Source: Planctomycetota bacterium (GTDB taxonomy: Bacteria; Planctomycetota; GCA-002687715; DRQF01). From it: a DNA stretch of 64,000 nucleotides. The stretch is taken from positions 1-64,000 of the forward strand of contig JACKGY010000004.1 of NCBI GenBank assembly GCA_020639295.1, in the 5' to 3' direction. The notes beneath the pieces were generated by a model. It saw nothing but the letters and a program-made list of their open reading frames with translations, had not been told where the DNA came from and ran no database searches. Numbering within the stretch: the first letter of the stretch is position 1; each line of letters starts with the position of its first letter. Below, piece by piece: positions 7,927-17,045 of the stretch. Position numbers and translations under genes: made by a program.

Positions 7927-10890
7927 TCACGGGATGATCCTGGCGGGACGCAACCCGACGTTGTGGCTGCGGGTCGAGGGCGCCTCGTAGGTGCGGAACG
8001 CCACGCGTGCGTACCCGGCCGAATCGTCGAAGCTGCCTCCGCGGAAGACGCGGAGGGTCGAGGCGCCTGGATCGCCGCGAAGGCCGCGCGCACCAGGTGC
8101 CCCGATGTAGGAGTCGGAGCTGCCATCGAGACACCACTCCCAGACGTTCCCCGTCATGTCGTGCAGCCCAAAGGTGTTGGCCGCGAAACTGCCGACCGGA
8201 GCATGGATGATCCAGTCATCGCGATGTCCTGGCTGCTGATTTGACCATCGGACCGCTCTCGTCTCCGAGCCGTTGATGTTGGCGATACGGCGCAGCTCCG
8301 AGATCTTGGAACAACCTGCGTAGACCTGATCCGTTCTTCCACCACGCGCCGCCTGCTCCCACTCGGCCTCGGTCGGAAGCTGAAGATCGACACGCGGCAG
8401 AAACACTTGCGCCTCCTCCCATGACACCCGCTCGACCGGATGCCGAGCGTCCACCGGCGCTCTCAGAGCGGCGTTGATGGCGCCGGGCCCGAACTCGCTC
8501 GGATTCGCCTGGAAGGCCCGCCGCCACTGTGCCTGCGTCATCTCGTACTTCGACAGGAAATAGGCAAGAAGCGTGACCTCGTTCACCGGCTGCTCATAAG
8601 CCTTCGACTCCCGATCGAAATTCGGCTTCGCGGGATCGTCTTTCTGTGAGCCCATCAGGAAAGTCCCTCCCGGGATCAGCACGAGCACGACGCCGAGTTC
8701 CTCGGTCACCGCGATCTTGCCGGTTTCCGCATCGCGCTCGGGGATCGCGCCCTCATGCGTCAGCCAGTGCAGGAACTCCTCTAACTTTGAGTCCGGATCC
8801 GGGCCGAGCGGAATCAGGCCGAGCTGGGGCGCGAGGTCGAGGTCGGCGTAGATCTCCTTCTTGTCGGCGATGCGCTCCCGGCAAGCGATCCAGCGCGCGG
8901 CGATCTCGCCCTCCAAGGTCTCCTGCGCGATGGTACGCGACTGCTCCAGACGCGCGGCGATCGACTTCACGGGCCCCCGCGCGTCTTCGGCAAAGATCCG
9001 CAAGTCGCCAACCAGCTCGGCCAGGACATCATGCTGAAACTGAAGTGTCTGATCGGCAAATCGCCAGCTCCGGCGTCCCGAAGTCGTCAACTCCTCGAGC
9101 TCCGCCAGACGCTTCGCGACCTGTTCGCGGTGATCGACCAGCGGCTTCTTCTTGGCGTCGTCCTCACCGGCCTCGGAGATGGCCTTGTCCAGCTTCCCGA
9201 GCGCCTCCTTCGCCTGGGGAATCTCGGCCAGCTCGGCCGCGAAGTCACGTCTCCTGTCGTCATCCGCGTAGGGGAGAGCCTGCGCGCGGAGTTCTTCGAG
9301 GTAGGCCAGATGATCGGCGAGCCTCCCGGCCAGCTGGTCGTGCTCCTCCTGCCAAGCCACAAGTAACGGCACGAGCTCCGGGCTCGGCGGATAGAGCGTC
9401 TCCGAGGCCGCGATGGCAGCCTCGAGCCGTTTCACGTCGGCGAGGCGGTCGTAGTCGTCGAGGGCTTCCTGTTTCCAGTCTCTCTCGCGCTCGGCCGCCT
9501 CCAGGGCGGCCGTCTTCTCGGCAAGCGCCGCTTCTTTTGCCTGACGCTCGCGATTCGCAGCTGCGAGAGCCTTCTGCTCTCGGCCGAGGGCTCGCTGAGC
9601 GCTCCGCTCCTTGGTGTAGAAGACGACCGATGCGCATGCGAGCGCCAGGATGACCAGCGAACCGAGTATCGTGGCGATACGATTGCGTTGCACCCAGCGC
9701 TGGGATCGGATCCAGAGACCGGATGGGCGTGCCTGGACCGGCCTTCTTTCCAGGAATCGCTCGAGGTCATCCGCGAAGTCGGCGGCCGTCGAGAACCGAC
9801 GATCCGGGTCCTTGTCGAGTGCCGTGAGGATGATTGCCTCGAGGTCCTTCGGGAACCTCGGATTCGAGCGTCTCGGGGAGGGTGGCTCCATGGTCTCGAT
9901 CAGCTCGAACAGCTCCCTGGTCGTCGCTGCCTTGAATGGCTTCTGAAGCGTACAGGCTTCAAACAGGCAGACGCCAAGCGAGTAGACGTCGGTTCGTCGA
10001 TCGAGATTCGCCGCGCCGCGCGTCTGTTCTGGCGACATGTACGACGGGGTCCCCATGACGTCGCCGGTCTGCGTCAGGGACGGCCCGTCCGATGAGTCGG
10101 CACTCGCGAGCCCGAAATCCAGCACGCAGGGAGACCCATCGTCGCGCACGATGATGTTGCCGGGCTTGATGTCGCGATGAACCAGTCCGGCAGCATGGGC
10201 GACGTGCAGCGCGCGGGCCACGGCGATCGCGAGACGAACGTCCTCGCGGATCAACTCCACGCCTGACTCGACGGCTGGCAGAGATCGGGTTCGCGGGTGA
10301 CGTCGCTCTCCTGCTTCGGGCGAAGACTCCACGGGACGGAGACGGCTGGTCTCTTCGTCGCAAGCTGCTCGTGTGCGACTTGCGATCACGGCGGCGAGTG
10401 TCCGCCCGCGCACGTACTCCATCGCCATGTAGAGCACGCCCTCGTATTCGCCGTGATCGTAGACGCGGGGGAAGCCAGAATGTTCGAGTTGCGCGACCGC
10501 GGTCGCCTCCCGTTCAAGCCGGAGGCGTCGCTCCTCCGTCAGGCGATGATGAAGCGGCAGGATCTTGAGGGCCACGCGTCTTCTGAGCTGCTCGTCCTCG
10601 GCCTCGTAGACGACACCTTGGCCGCCTTGCCCGAGGACCCGGATCAATCGGTACTTGCCGACAGTTTGCTTGCTCGAAGTGCTGGCAGCGGTCATCTCTG
10701 GAGCGCGGATGGCTCCTTCGGTCGTCGATGAGTCGCTCGTGCATGAGCTGCGCAAGAGCGCGTCGATCTCGCGTTCCAGTTCCGGGAAGAGCTTGAGATA
10801 CTCCTCCTTCCGGCGGATTGCGTCTCGTTCGAGGTCCTTGTTGAAGAGCGCCTGGAGCGTGGCGCGTCGATCGTCGGTTTCGTCTGCCAT
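7927..10890 (-). CDS. Transmembrane Ser/Thr protein kinase with exterior FGE-sulfatase-like domain (module A)
   Basis: About 987 residues from ATG 10890; a longer frame to 11046 would overlap the divergent sigma gene and is rejected. The Hanks kinase domain has a glycine loop (GQGGQGVVY, 87-95), catalytic Lys in VALKIL, HRDIKPGN near 238, DFGLA and GTPSYMSPEQ. The segment between the hinge and HRD holds a roughly 45-residue Arg/Pro-rich insert. One hydrophobic helix follows (about 405-427), then a long coiled coil. The last 240 residues have the SUMF1/FGE fold (IPGGTFLMGS..., LPTEAEWEQAARGG, NVWEWCLDG, FRGGSFDDSAG). The paired catalytic cysteines of true FGE enzymes are missing from that last motif, so the domain probably binds rather than modifies. 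It lies back to back with an ECF sigma gene, the likely target of signalling. Confidence 0.88.
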   Translation of the reverse strand: MADETDDRRATLQALFNKDLERDAIRRKEEYLKLFPELEREIDALLRSSCTSDSSTTEGAIRAPEMTAASTSSKQTVGKYRLIRVLGQGGQGVVYEAEDEQLRRRVALKILPLHHRLTEERRLRLEREATAVAQLEHSGFPRVYDHGEYEGVLYMAMEYVRGRTLAAVIASRTRAACDEETSRLRPVESSPEAGERRHPRTRSLPAVESGVELIREDVRLAIAVARALHVAHAAGLVHRDIKPGNIIVRDDGSPCVLDFGLASADSSDGPSLTQTGDVMGTPSYMSPEQTRGAANLDRRTDVYSLGVCLFEACTLQKPFKAATTRELFELIETMEPPSPRRSNPRFPKDLEAIILTALDKDPDRRFSTAADFADDLERFLERRPVQARPSGLWIRSQRWVQRNRIATILGSLVILALACASVVFYTKERSAQRALGREQKALAAANRERQAKEAALAEKTAALEAAERERDWKQEALDDYDRLADVKRLEAAIAASETLYPPSPELVPLLVAWQEEHDQLAGRLADHLAYLEELRAQALPYADDDRRRDFAAELAEIPQAKEALGKLDKAISEAGEDDAKKKPLVDHREQVAKRLAELEELTTSGRRSWRFADQTLQFQHDVLAELVGDLRIFAEDARGPVKSIAARLEQSRTIAQETLEGEIAARWIACRERIADKKEIYADLDLAPQLGLIPLGPDPDSKLEEFLHWLTHEGAIPERDAETGKIAVTEELGVVLVLIPGGTFLMGSQKDDPAKPNFDRESKAYEQPVNEVTLLAYFLSKYEMTQAQWRRAFQANPSEFGPGAINAALRAPVDARHPVERVSWEEAQVFLPRVDLQLPTEAEWEQAARGGRTDQVYAGCSKISELRRIANINGSETRAVRWSNQQPGHRDDWIIHAPVGSFAANTFGLHDMTGNVWEWCLDGSSDSYIGAPGARGLRGDPGASTLRVFRGGSFDDSAGYARVAFRTYEAPSTRSHNVGLRPARIIP

Positions 10891-11012
10891 GATCGCGGAC
10901 TTTGATCGAGCGTGGGGGCTTTGCGCAAGCACCCGTTCGAAATTGCGCGTGAGGCGCCGTCGGACGGTTTCGCTGGTTGAGCATCGCATGGAACCGGGGT
11001 ACTCTTTCCGCC
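10891..11012. promoter_or_regulatory. Divergent promoter region, kinase A / sigma A
   Basis: A 122-base gap separates the ATG of the minus-strand kinase (10890) from the chosen ATG of the plus-strand sigma factor (11013), so both promoters must fall here or within the gene starts. No convincing consensus hexamers can be assigned by eye. Confidence 0.45.
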
Positions 11013-11648
11013 ATGGCAGAAGGTCAGGAACATCACGATCAGACATCGATGCACTGTCGACGCGCGATGGACGGAGACAATGACAGTCTCGGGTGGGTCA
11101 TTTTCCGCTTTCAGCCCTTGCTGATGTGCCAGGCTCGCTACCGACTCGGCGACAAGCTGAGGCGAGCGTCGCAGTATCACCCGGAAGACCTCGTGCATGA
11201 CGTCTGGATACGGGTCATGCCGAAACTCGGTGATCTGCGCAGGGAAGCGCCGGGAGCCGGTCGTGTTCTGCTCGCCTACCTCAGCCGGACGCTGCAGCGG
11301 CGTGCCAACGAGCTCTACGACGAGCACGTCCGGAGGAAGCCAGCGCCGGCGTCATCCGATGACGAAGACGGCGATCTGATGCAGGAACTGCAGGACCGCT
11401 ATTCAGGTGTGATCACGAGGGTCGGGCGGGCAGAGGCAACTTCCGAGCTCGAGGCGGCGCTGGATTCCCTGGACGAGATGGACCGCGAGCTGATCGTCCT
11501 GAGAGGGATCGAGGGTCTCGAGATGAAGCAGATCGCAGTGATGCTGCGGATGAAGCCGAACACGCTCTCCGTACGGTATGCCCGCGCCCGCAAGCACCTT
11601 CGTGAACGGTGTCCCGACTCCGCCACCGAAGACCTCGCCGACCCCTGA
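11013..11648 (+). CDS. ECF-type RNA polymerase sigma factor (module A)
   Basis: About 211 residues. Region 2 is visible as YHPEDLVHDVWIRVMPKL, and region 4 as DEMDRELIVLRGIEGLEMKQ with the helix-turn-helix MLRMKPNTLSVRYARARKHL. ECF factors redirect RNA polymerase to a small regulon. The start is placed at ATG 11013; a TTG at 10977 extends the frame but has no support. No anti-sigma gene is adjacent; instead a membrane Ser/Thr kinase is divergent, the arrangement known for kinase-controlled ECF groups. The next plus-strand gene, a secreted collagen-like protein at 11854, is a plausible direct target. Confidence 0.85.
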   Translation: MAEGQEHHDQTSMHCRRAMDGDNDSLGWVIFRFQPLLMCQARYRLGDKLRRASQYHPEDLVHDVWIRVMPKLGDLRREAPGAGRVLLAYLSRTLQRRANELYDEHVRRKPAPASSDDEDGDLMQELQDRYSGVITRVGRAEATSELEAALDSLDEMDRELIVLRGIEGLEMKQIAVMLRMKPNTLSVRYARARKHLRERCPDSATEDLADP

Positions 11649-11853
11649 GCCCGGCCGGCAAGGCGTCCCCTGCCCGCCCGCGCCTTCGGTGCTGCCGGTG
11701 TCCGCGCACCGCACCAGCGACAGAAGCACTCGGAATCCGGACGAGTTTGCTGTCACATCCTCCCATGCCGGCCCTCTACCCGGGCAAGCGATGAGCGCAT
11801 TCGGCGCGTGCCGAAGCTCATCCGAGTCCAGAGATCTCGATGGAGGACCAGGA

Positions 11854-13041
11854 ATGTACAGCTACGGAATGCGCGACGGTCTTTGTGCCATGCCCCTACT
11901 AATCGCCTTCGTTCTGGTGGGGACCCTCCCGTGCCAGGGGCAGGGCGGCAACCTCTCGCAGAACGTGATTCCCGTCTGGGACGGCACCCAGCTGGTTGGG
12001 TCGCCGTTTCACTACGAGGCTCCGGGACAGCTCGCGCTCCGGCCCGGAGCCGGCAACGCCGGCCTGCTGATCGAGAGCCTGAACCACCCCCAGTACGACC
12101 AGTACATCCACTTTCGGGACCCGGCGAGCGACTGGTTCGTCGGCAACAAGTGGACGGGGGGCGACATCCATGGTTTCGGCATCGGTCGCACGGCGGAGAA
12201 GAACGACCTCGTGCTTGGCACGAACGGGAACCTCGGCCTCGGCTTCGGTTCGCCGATGAGCGCCGTCCACGTCTGGCGTGATCGCGCCAACGCCGTCGTC
12301 ACGATCGAGAGCACGGAGAAGGCCCAGTACGATCAGGCGATCCGCTTCGTCGATCCGGTCAGTGAGTGGTACGTCGGAAACGTCTGGACCGGTGACGCGC
12401 CGGACGGCTTCGGCATCGGGCGCGACTCGGAGAAACGCGATCTGCGCATCAACGGCAACGGCGACGTCGGCATCGGCATGAACCCCCGTTCGACGCTGTC
12501 GGTCAACGGCCTGATCGACATCTACGCCGGAGGGATCAGCTTCCCCGATGGCACCATGCAGTTCAGCGCCATGAACAAGGGCGACACGGGCGCTCAGGGG
12601 CAGAAGGGTGATGCTGGCCCCGCGGGTCCGAAGGGCGACACCGGATCGCCGGGCCCGAAGGGCGATCCTGGCATCCAGGGCCCCAAGGGTGACACGGGTC
12701 CGCAGGGGCCCCAGGGTGCCCCCGGCGAGGGATTCAAGGTCGTCAGCGTTCCGACGGGAACGAATCCGGTGGCAGTTGGTGTCGATACCCTGCACCTCGT
12801 CGAGGGCGCGAATATCGAGATCGAGGGCAATGCCACGGCTGACTCCGTGAAGATCAGCGTGACCGGGACGGTCGAGACCTCCCGGGCCATCGAGCCGATG
12901 ACCGGCAACGGGGCCCCGAGCGCGAAGCCCGCGCGGATCGGCCTCTTCTATATCGACATGTCGTCGTCTCCGAGCTCGCGGAACGTGTACCTCAGCACGG
13001 GCACCTCGACGATCAACGACTGGACGCGGATCGATCACTGA
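11854..13041 (+). CDS. Secreted tail-fibre-like protein with collagen-type Gly-X-Y stretch
   Basis: About 395 residues, starting at ATG 11854 with GGAGG 8 bases upstream. A signal peptide ends near CQGQ. The first 230 residues are clearly related to the protein at 6042 (YDQYIHFRDPASDWFVGNKW and GFGIGRTAEKNDL-type blocks). Then come about 17 Gly-X-Y triplets (GDTGAQGQKGDAGPAGPKGD...), which should form a collagen-like triple helix. The tail (about 130 residues, ending STINDWTRIDH) replaces the chaperone-like end of its paralogue. Such proteins are surface fibres or exosporium-like adhesins in other bacteria. It lies 205 bases downstream of the sigma A gene. The original open frame begins earlier, inside the sigma gene, but only this start has a good ribosome binding site. 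Confidence 0.8.
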   Translation: MYSYGMRDGLCAMPLLIAFVLVGTLPCQGQGGNLSQNVIPVWDGTQLVGSPFHYEAPGQLALRPGAGNAGLLIESLNHPQYDQYIHFRDPASDWFVGNKWTGGDIHGFGIGRTAEKNDLVLGTNGNLGLGFGSPMSAVHVWRDRANAVVTIESTEKAQYDQAIRFVDPVSEWYVGNVWTGDAPDGFGIGRDSEKRDLRINGNGDVGIGMNPRSTLSVNGLIDIYAGGISFPDGTMQFSAMNKGDTGAQGQKGDAGPAGPKGDTGSPGPKGDPGIQGPKGDTGPQGPQGAPGEGFKVVSVPTGTNPVAVGVDTLHLVEGANIEIEGNATADSVKISVTGTVETSRAIEPMTGNGAPSAKPARIGLFYIDMSSSPSSRNVYLSTGTSTINDWTRIDH

Positions 13042-13700
13042 AGCACTCGACCGAAGAACGTGACGATGGGCGATGCGCGTCGAACGGGGGCTGCCCGATC
13101 GGCGCGCTCCTCGTTGTCCATCGGCGCCGCGCGCGTTCGAGGGAGTCCGCCAACCAGCGCGGAACCCTGGGCCGTGCTCAGTTCTTCAAGAATGGCAGTG
13201 CCGAAGTCTGTCGCTGGCGCCGCCGGATGCGGACCGAGATGAGAACGACTTGGTACTCAGCGAGAGCAAGTGCCCGGGGGGAACCGAATCCGTGGTGCAC
13301 AGCCTCGCGTGCTTCAAGGCGCGACTCGCCGCGCTGCCTCGCCACCCAACCATCCATGCCTAAGTCCAGTAGGGAGATCCGGTTGACCCGGAGGTCGAAC
13401 TCCAGCACGAGGACCATCGCCGACTCTCGCGAACCTTCGGCCGCGCGACTGCATGGCATCGACGAGATCCAGAACGCCAGGCTCGACGACGAGCTGCTGT
13501 GCGCGCGCAGGACCTGGGAGCCGGTGGCGTGGGAAGAACCGACGTGAGAAGTACAACGGTGGGCTCCCGGGTGTGGCCGACCGTGACCTCAATGCGTGGC
13601 TCACGGGGCACCGCGATGTCCTGCGCTGGGACGTCATCACCTCGAGATTCGTCATCGGGTCGCCGGAATGCGCGGGGAACCGAGATGTGGAGTACGTGTA
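13042..13700. other. 659-bp gene-free stretch
   Basis: Several short overlapping frames exist on both strands, but none has a family signature, a ribosome binding site or consistent codon use. It lies between the collagen-like gene and the second 284-bp repeat, and may be degraded mobile-element sequence. Confidence 0.5.
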
Positions 13701-13984
13701 CGGCGTCAGGCCGATTCCTCGGGCAGCAAGCAGCGCTTGGCGAGGCAGGGCGACCGGAGCGTCAATCAGGGCCAGGCGTCGCCTGAGTATGTCGGTTGGC
13801 CGCGATGGTCCCGTGTGACGCGAGAGTGCTCGGCAGGGTTGCGCCCCAGGAGGGTGTGATGAGGTCGTAGAGCCCACCTCGTCCGGTGGTTGGTGGATTC
13901 CGGGGGCACGCCGATCCGGTGGAGCGGGCTTGCCGAGGAGCGGGGGATCGGGGTATCAGGGCGGAGCTGGGAGAGGGCGAATCG
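13701..13984. repeat. 284-bp direct repeat, copy 2
   Basis: Second copy of the sequence at 3083-3366, same orientation, with scattered single-base differences and a one-base gap near 13711. It ends 20 bases before the GNAT gene start, and this copy is not followed by an insertion element. The minus-strand frame ending in LRPHHTLLGRNPAEHSRV is preserved here too. Confidence 0.85.
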
Positions 13985-14004
13985 GCAGGAGGAGGCACCA
14001 CCCC

Positions 14005-14451
14005 ATGAGTCTCGAGATCAGGACGGCGCGCGAAAGCGACCTCGCAGCCGTGCTCGCCCTCTACGCCCAACCCGGCATGAACGACGCCCTTATTCTCGAC
14101 CTGGAGGCGGCCCGCGCGATCTTCCGGCGGATGAAGAGCTACCCCTCCTACGAGGTCTACGTCGCCCGGTTCGAGGGCCGAATCGTCGGGACCATCGCGT
14201 TGCTGGTGATGGACAATCTCGCCCACCTCGGCGCTCCCTCCGCCATCGTCGAGGACGTCTGCGTCGACGCGGGTTGCCGTGGCCAGGGCATCGGCAAGGA
14301 GATGATGGAATTCGCGATGACGACGGCGGCCGAGAAGGGCTGCTACAAGCTGACCCTGTCCAGCAACCTGAGCCGGACCCGGGCCCACGACTTCTACCTC
14401 GGCCTCGGCTTCCGCCAGCACGGCCTGAGCTTCCAGGTCGACCTGCCATGA
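14005..14451 (+). CDS. GNAT-family N-acetyltransferase
   Basis: 148 residues with the GNAT fold. The order is beta1 (LEIRTARESDLAAVLALY), a mid-strand (GRIVGTIALLVMDNL), the acetyl-CoA pyrophosphate loop (VCVDAGCRGQGIGKEMMEFA, matching Q/R-x-x-G-x-G/A) and motif B (HDFYLGLGFRQHG). Length is typical. ATG 14005 is chosen because the family's first strand starts here and AGGAGG lies about 12 bases upstream. The acceptor substrate cannot be deduced. It opens a run of small plus-strand genes just after the 284-bp repeat. Confidence 0.9.
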   Translation: MSLEIRTARESDLAAVLALYAQPGMNDALILDLEAARAIFRRMKSYPSYEVYVARFEGRIVGTIALLVMDNLAHLGAPSAIVEDVCVDAGCRGQGIGKEMMEFAMTTAAEKGCYKLTLSSNLSRTRAHDFYLGLGFRQHGLSFQVDLP

Positions 14452-14557
14452 ACGATCGTCGCGACGACGGCCAGGGTGGTCCTCGCCGGGCTCGCGGCCA
14501 TCGGGCGCGGGCGACCGGCGCGGAACCCGGTGATCGAGGAAGCAGCGAGGGCGAGAG

Positions 14558-15013
14558 ATGACGATCAAGGCCCGCTACGTGCACACCAACCTGATCGCCG
14601 CCGACTGGCGAGCCCTCGCCGCCTTCTACGCGAGCGTCTTCGGGTGCCGGCCGGTTCCGCCGGAGCGCGATTTCCGGGGCCCGGCGCTCGATGCCGGCAC
14701 GGGGCTTCGCGGTGCCCACCTCGCCGGCGTCCATCTGCGCCTGCCCGGCCACGGGCCCGACGGACCGACCCTCGAGATCTTCGGCTACGACGAGGTCGAG
14801 GACCGGTCGGCGACCGCGGTCAACCGCCCCGGTTTCGGCCACATCGCCTTCGCCGTCGACGACGTCACCGCGGCGCGGGACGAGGTGCTGGCCGCCGGAG
14901 GCTCCGCTCTCGGCGAGGTCGTGACCCTCGCCACCGGAGACGGCAGGATGGTGACCTGGTGCTATCTGACCGACCCCGAGGGCAACGTCGTCGAGCTGCA
15001 ATCCTGGTCCTGA
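14558..15013 (+). CDS. VOC/glyoxalase superfamily protein
   Basis: 151 residues with two beta-alpha-beta-beta-beta units. Candidate metal ligands sit where the family expects them: His in RYVHTNLIAADW, Glu in TLEIFGYDE, His in GFGHIAFAVDD and Glu near the end in GNVVELQSW. Such proteins include glyoxalase I, dioxygenases and antibiotic-binding proteins; no specific substrate can be named. ATG 14558 begins the first strand and follows a purine-rich GAGGGCGAG. Unlike the VOC fragment at 3420 this copy is complete. Confidence 0.9.
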   Translation: MTIKARYVHTNLIAADWRALAAFYASVFGCRPVPPERDFRGPALDAGTGLRGAHLAGVHLRLPGHGPDGPTLEIFGYDEVEDRSATAVNRPGFGHIAFAVDDVTAARDEVLAAGGSALGEVVTLATGDGRMVTWCYLTDPEGNVVELQSWS

Positions 15014-15159
15014 AGGCTCGACATCGGCGGCCGGGCGCGGACCAGCGGCCACGACGACGCGCACCGCTCCCTGGGGCGCCGGGTGGCGGCCCCAGACCCA
15101 TCGCCGCCGGTTTCGGAACTCCGGTGGCAGCCAAGGGACGGCCCAGGAGGAAGCTCGGC

Positions 15160-15444
15160 ATGGACCCGCAAGACGAACGCGCGCTCGACCTCGGCGGCAT
15201 CGTACTGACGCCCGGCGCGACCTACGTCGTGATCGACGAGTTCCGGGACTGGGCCGACGTCGTCCATCCCGTCGGCGAGGAGTTCGTCTACCGTGGCTAC
15301 TCCTATGCTCCCTACGACGACGGCACGCTGCTCTACGTCATCCTGCGCGACGGCCGGGAGACCGGGATCGGCTTCGCCGGGACCGAGCCGGAGCAGGCCA
15401 GGACCCTCGGAAGCCTCGCCCAGTACCTCCGGCGACGAGATTGA
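15160..15444 (+). CDS. Small DUF3601-like protein
   Basis: 94 residues, starting at ATG 15160 with AGGAGG 9 bases upstream. The core TPGATYVVIDEFRDW followed by HPVGEEFVYRGYSYAPYDDG resembles DUF3601 proteins (V-PF-D-----VGE-----F-PYD-G), which are small and uncharacterised. No signal peptide or membrane segment. It follows the VOC gene by 146 bases; co-transcription is possible. The family assignment rests on pattern memory only. Confidence 0.6.
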   Translation: MDPQDERALDLGGIVLTPGATYVVIDEFRDWADVVHPVGEEFVYRGYSYAPYDDGTLLYVILRDGRETGIGFAGTEPEQARTLGSLAQYLRRRD

Positions 15445-15726
15445 CGCGCGCGCATGATGGCAGGCGGAGCGTGGCCCCGGCCCGGGGAGAAGGGGCGTCG
15501 GCGCCGGCATCGACGATCCGGGCGAGGCCGCGGAGGCTGGCGGAGAGCTTCGCGCCGCAGTTGCGGTAGGCTTGCGGCGGCGCCGGTCCTCGTCACCGGG
15601 TGGCGCCGATGGCGCTCGCAGGACACCGACCGTCCTGGTCGCCGCTTGCAGCGCGTTCCGAAGCGACGAGTCCGGTCACGGTCCTGGTCCGGGCCTCGTG
15701 GTCGGCCCATGGAGGTAGCCCCAGCG

Positions 15727-16251
15727 ATGGATCTCGATGTTCAGCTGATGGCCTATGCCTGGAATCTCGCCTACGCGCGGGAGTTGACGGTGGACCTCGA
15801 ACCGGATCAATGGACCTGGCACGGCGGCCCGGGTCTGGAGAATCACGCCGCCTGGACCATCGGTCACCTGATCTCCGGTTCAGACTATCTCGCCTGGGAT
15901 CTGGGACTCGAGCGGGAGATGACGGAGGACTGGAAGGATCTCTTCGAGCGGAACGGCCCCGGCGATCCACGGCTGCCGACGCGCGAGCTCGCGCGCTACC
16001 CCTCCGGTCAGCTTCTCCTGGCCGAGCTGACCCGTCAGCACGAACGCGTGGCCGCGCACTGGCGGTCGCTGTCGAGGGCCGAGCTGGAGCGTGATCTTCC
16101 CTGGCGCTTCCACGGTCACTTTCCGACCCGGGGCGCGAACGCGATCTTCATGGCGGTGAACCACGAGTGCCTGCACCTCGGGGCTCTCGGCGCCTGGCGC
16201 CGTGCCCAGGGTCTTCCCTCCGCCCTGGCGAGAATGCCCAGCGAACTCTGA
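15727..16251 (+). CDS. DinB-superfamily four-helix protein
   Basis: 174 residues. The pattern of a first helix (LMAYAWNLAYAREL), then NHAAWTIGHLISGSDYL and near the end NHECLHLGALGAWRR fits the DinB/YfiT metal-dependent four-helix bundle, with His residues in positions used as metal ligands. DinB relatives act as thiol-dependent transferases or are of unknown function. ATG 15727 is preferred to ATG 15709 because GGAGGT (15711-15716) then sits 10 bases upstream. It is the fourth gene in the small-gene run. Confidence 0.82.
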   Translation: MDLDVQLMAYAWNLAYARELTVDLEPDQWTWHGGPGLENHAAWTIGHLISGSDYLAWDLGLEREMTEDWKDLFERNGPGDPRLPTRELARYPSGQLLLAELTRQHERVAAHWRSLSRAELERDLPWRFHGHFPTRGANAIFMAVNHECLHLGALGAWRRAQGLPSALARMPSEL

Positions 16252-16455
16252 TCGGGCGCTGCGCGAGGCCGCGGCGAGCGTGGGGAACATCCGGGACACC
16301 GATCGGATCCTTGATTCCAGACCAGGATGCCCGCGGCCCGAAGTCCTCCGGCCGGGCGACGCCTGGATGAACGGGACGCTGACCTTGGTCCGCCGACGGG
16401 GGCCGGAGGATCCTCTCGCCGCGGCGGAAGCTGTGCGGTAGACTCCTGAGGCTCC

Positions 16456-16848
16456 GTGAGCGATCCCTGGCGACGCGAGACCATGAGCCGACTCGACCTG
16501 GACGAGCATCGATCGTGGCGGGAAGCGGTCGCGGCGACCGACGCCGATGACTTCGGCGTCACCGTGAACGTCGTCGCGGGCTTGCTCGGGGCGATGGTCG
16601 GGCTTCTCTGGGCCTTCGTGACCTCTTGGCTGATCTACCCCCTGTTCTGGATCGGGCAGGGACTCGGACCGATCACCATCTGGGTCTTCCTCGGCTGCCT
16701 GTTGCTGCGCAGCGTCATCCTGGTCCGCATCCTGCTCCGCATGAAGGACCGCGGTCTCCCGCGTGGCTGGGTCTGGGGCCGCCTGCTCGGCGTCGTCGCC
16801 TGGTCGGCTTTCGAGATCGTCACGATCCTCGGCGGCGAGTCCCTCTGA
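16456..16848 (+). CDS. Small membrane protein of unknown function
   Basis: 130 residues from GTG 16456 (121 from ATG 16483; neither has a strong ribosome binding site). Three hydrophobic segments are visible: VTVNVVAGLLGAMVGLLWAF, LGPITIWVFLGCLLLRSVIL and GRLLGVVAWSAFEIVTIL. An acidic N-terminus (DLDEHRSWREAVAATDADD) probably stays in the cytoplasm. I do not recognise the family. The hydrophobic pattern in a high-G+C region and the clean stop support it as a real gene. Confidence 0.6.
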   Translation: MSDPWRRETMSRLDLDEHRSWREAVAATDADDFGVTVNVVAGLLGAMVGLLWAFVTSWLIYPLFWIGQGLGPITIWVFLGCLLLRSVILVRILLRMKDRGLPRGWVWGRLLGVVAWSAFEIVTILGGESL

Positions 16849-17045
16849 CCGGAGCCTCCGGTTCTCGTCCAGGGAGGCGAGAACGATGCTCGTTCGGGCT
16901 CGATGACCTGATCGAGTCCGCGGCCATGTTCGGGGCGGAAGTTCCGGAATTGCCTCGGCTGCCGGTCGAGTCCTCCTTAGGGTGGGGCGACGAGACGGAG
17001 GCTGGTTCAGGCGGATCGGGCCCGAGCGACCCGGAGAGGAGTCCC

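Noticed and set aside
7927..10890. Sulfatase-modifying (formylglycine-generating) enzyme
   Set aside because: The fold is present but the catalytic cysteine pair is missing, and the domain is joined to a transmembrane kinase.
11578..11853. N-terminal extension of the collagen-like protein
   Set aside because: The frame is open but overlaps the sigma gene and is Pro/Arg/Ser-rich. The signal peptide and GGAGG support the start at 11854.
13042..13700. Possible short genes in both strands
   Set aside because: None has a recognisable family, a ribosome binding site or agreement between frames; left as gene-free.
13984..16848. Integron cassette array
   Set aside because: No attC-type core sites with the RYYYAAC/GTTRRRY pattern were seen between the small genes and there is no integrase gene in the window.
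16626..17045. N-terminal extension of the FG-GAP protein
   Set aside because: It overlaps the membrane-protein gene in another frame, and the signal peptide with ribosome binding site begins at 17046.
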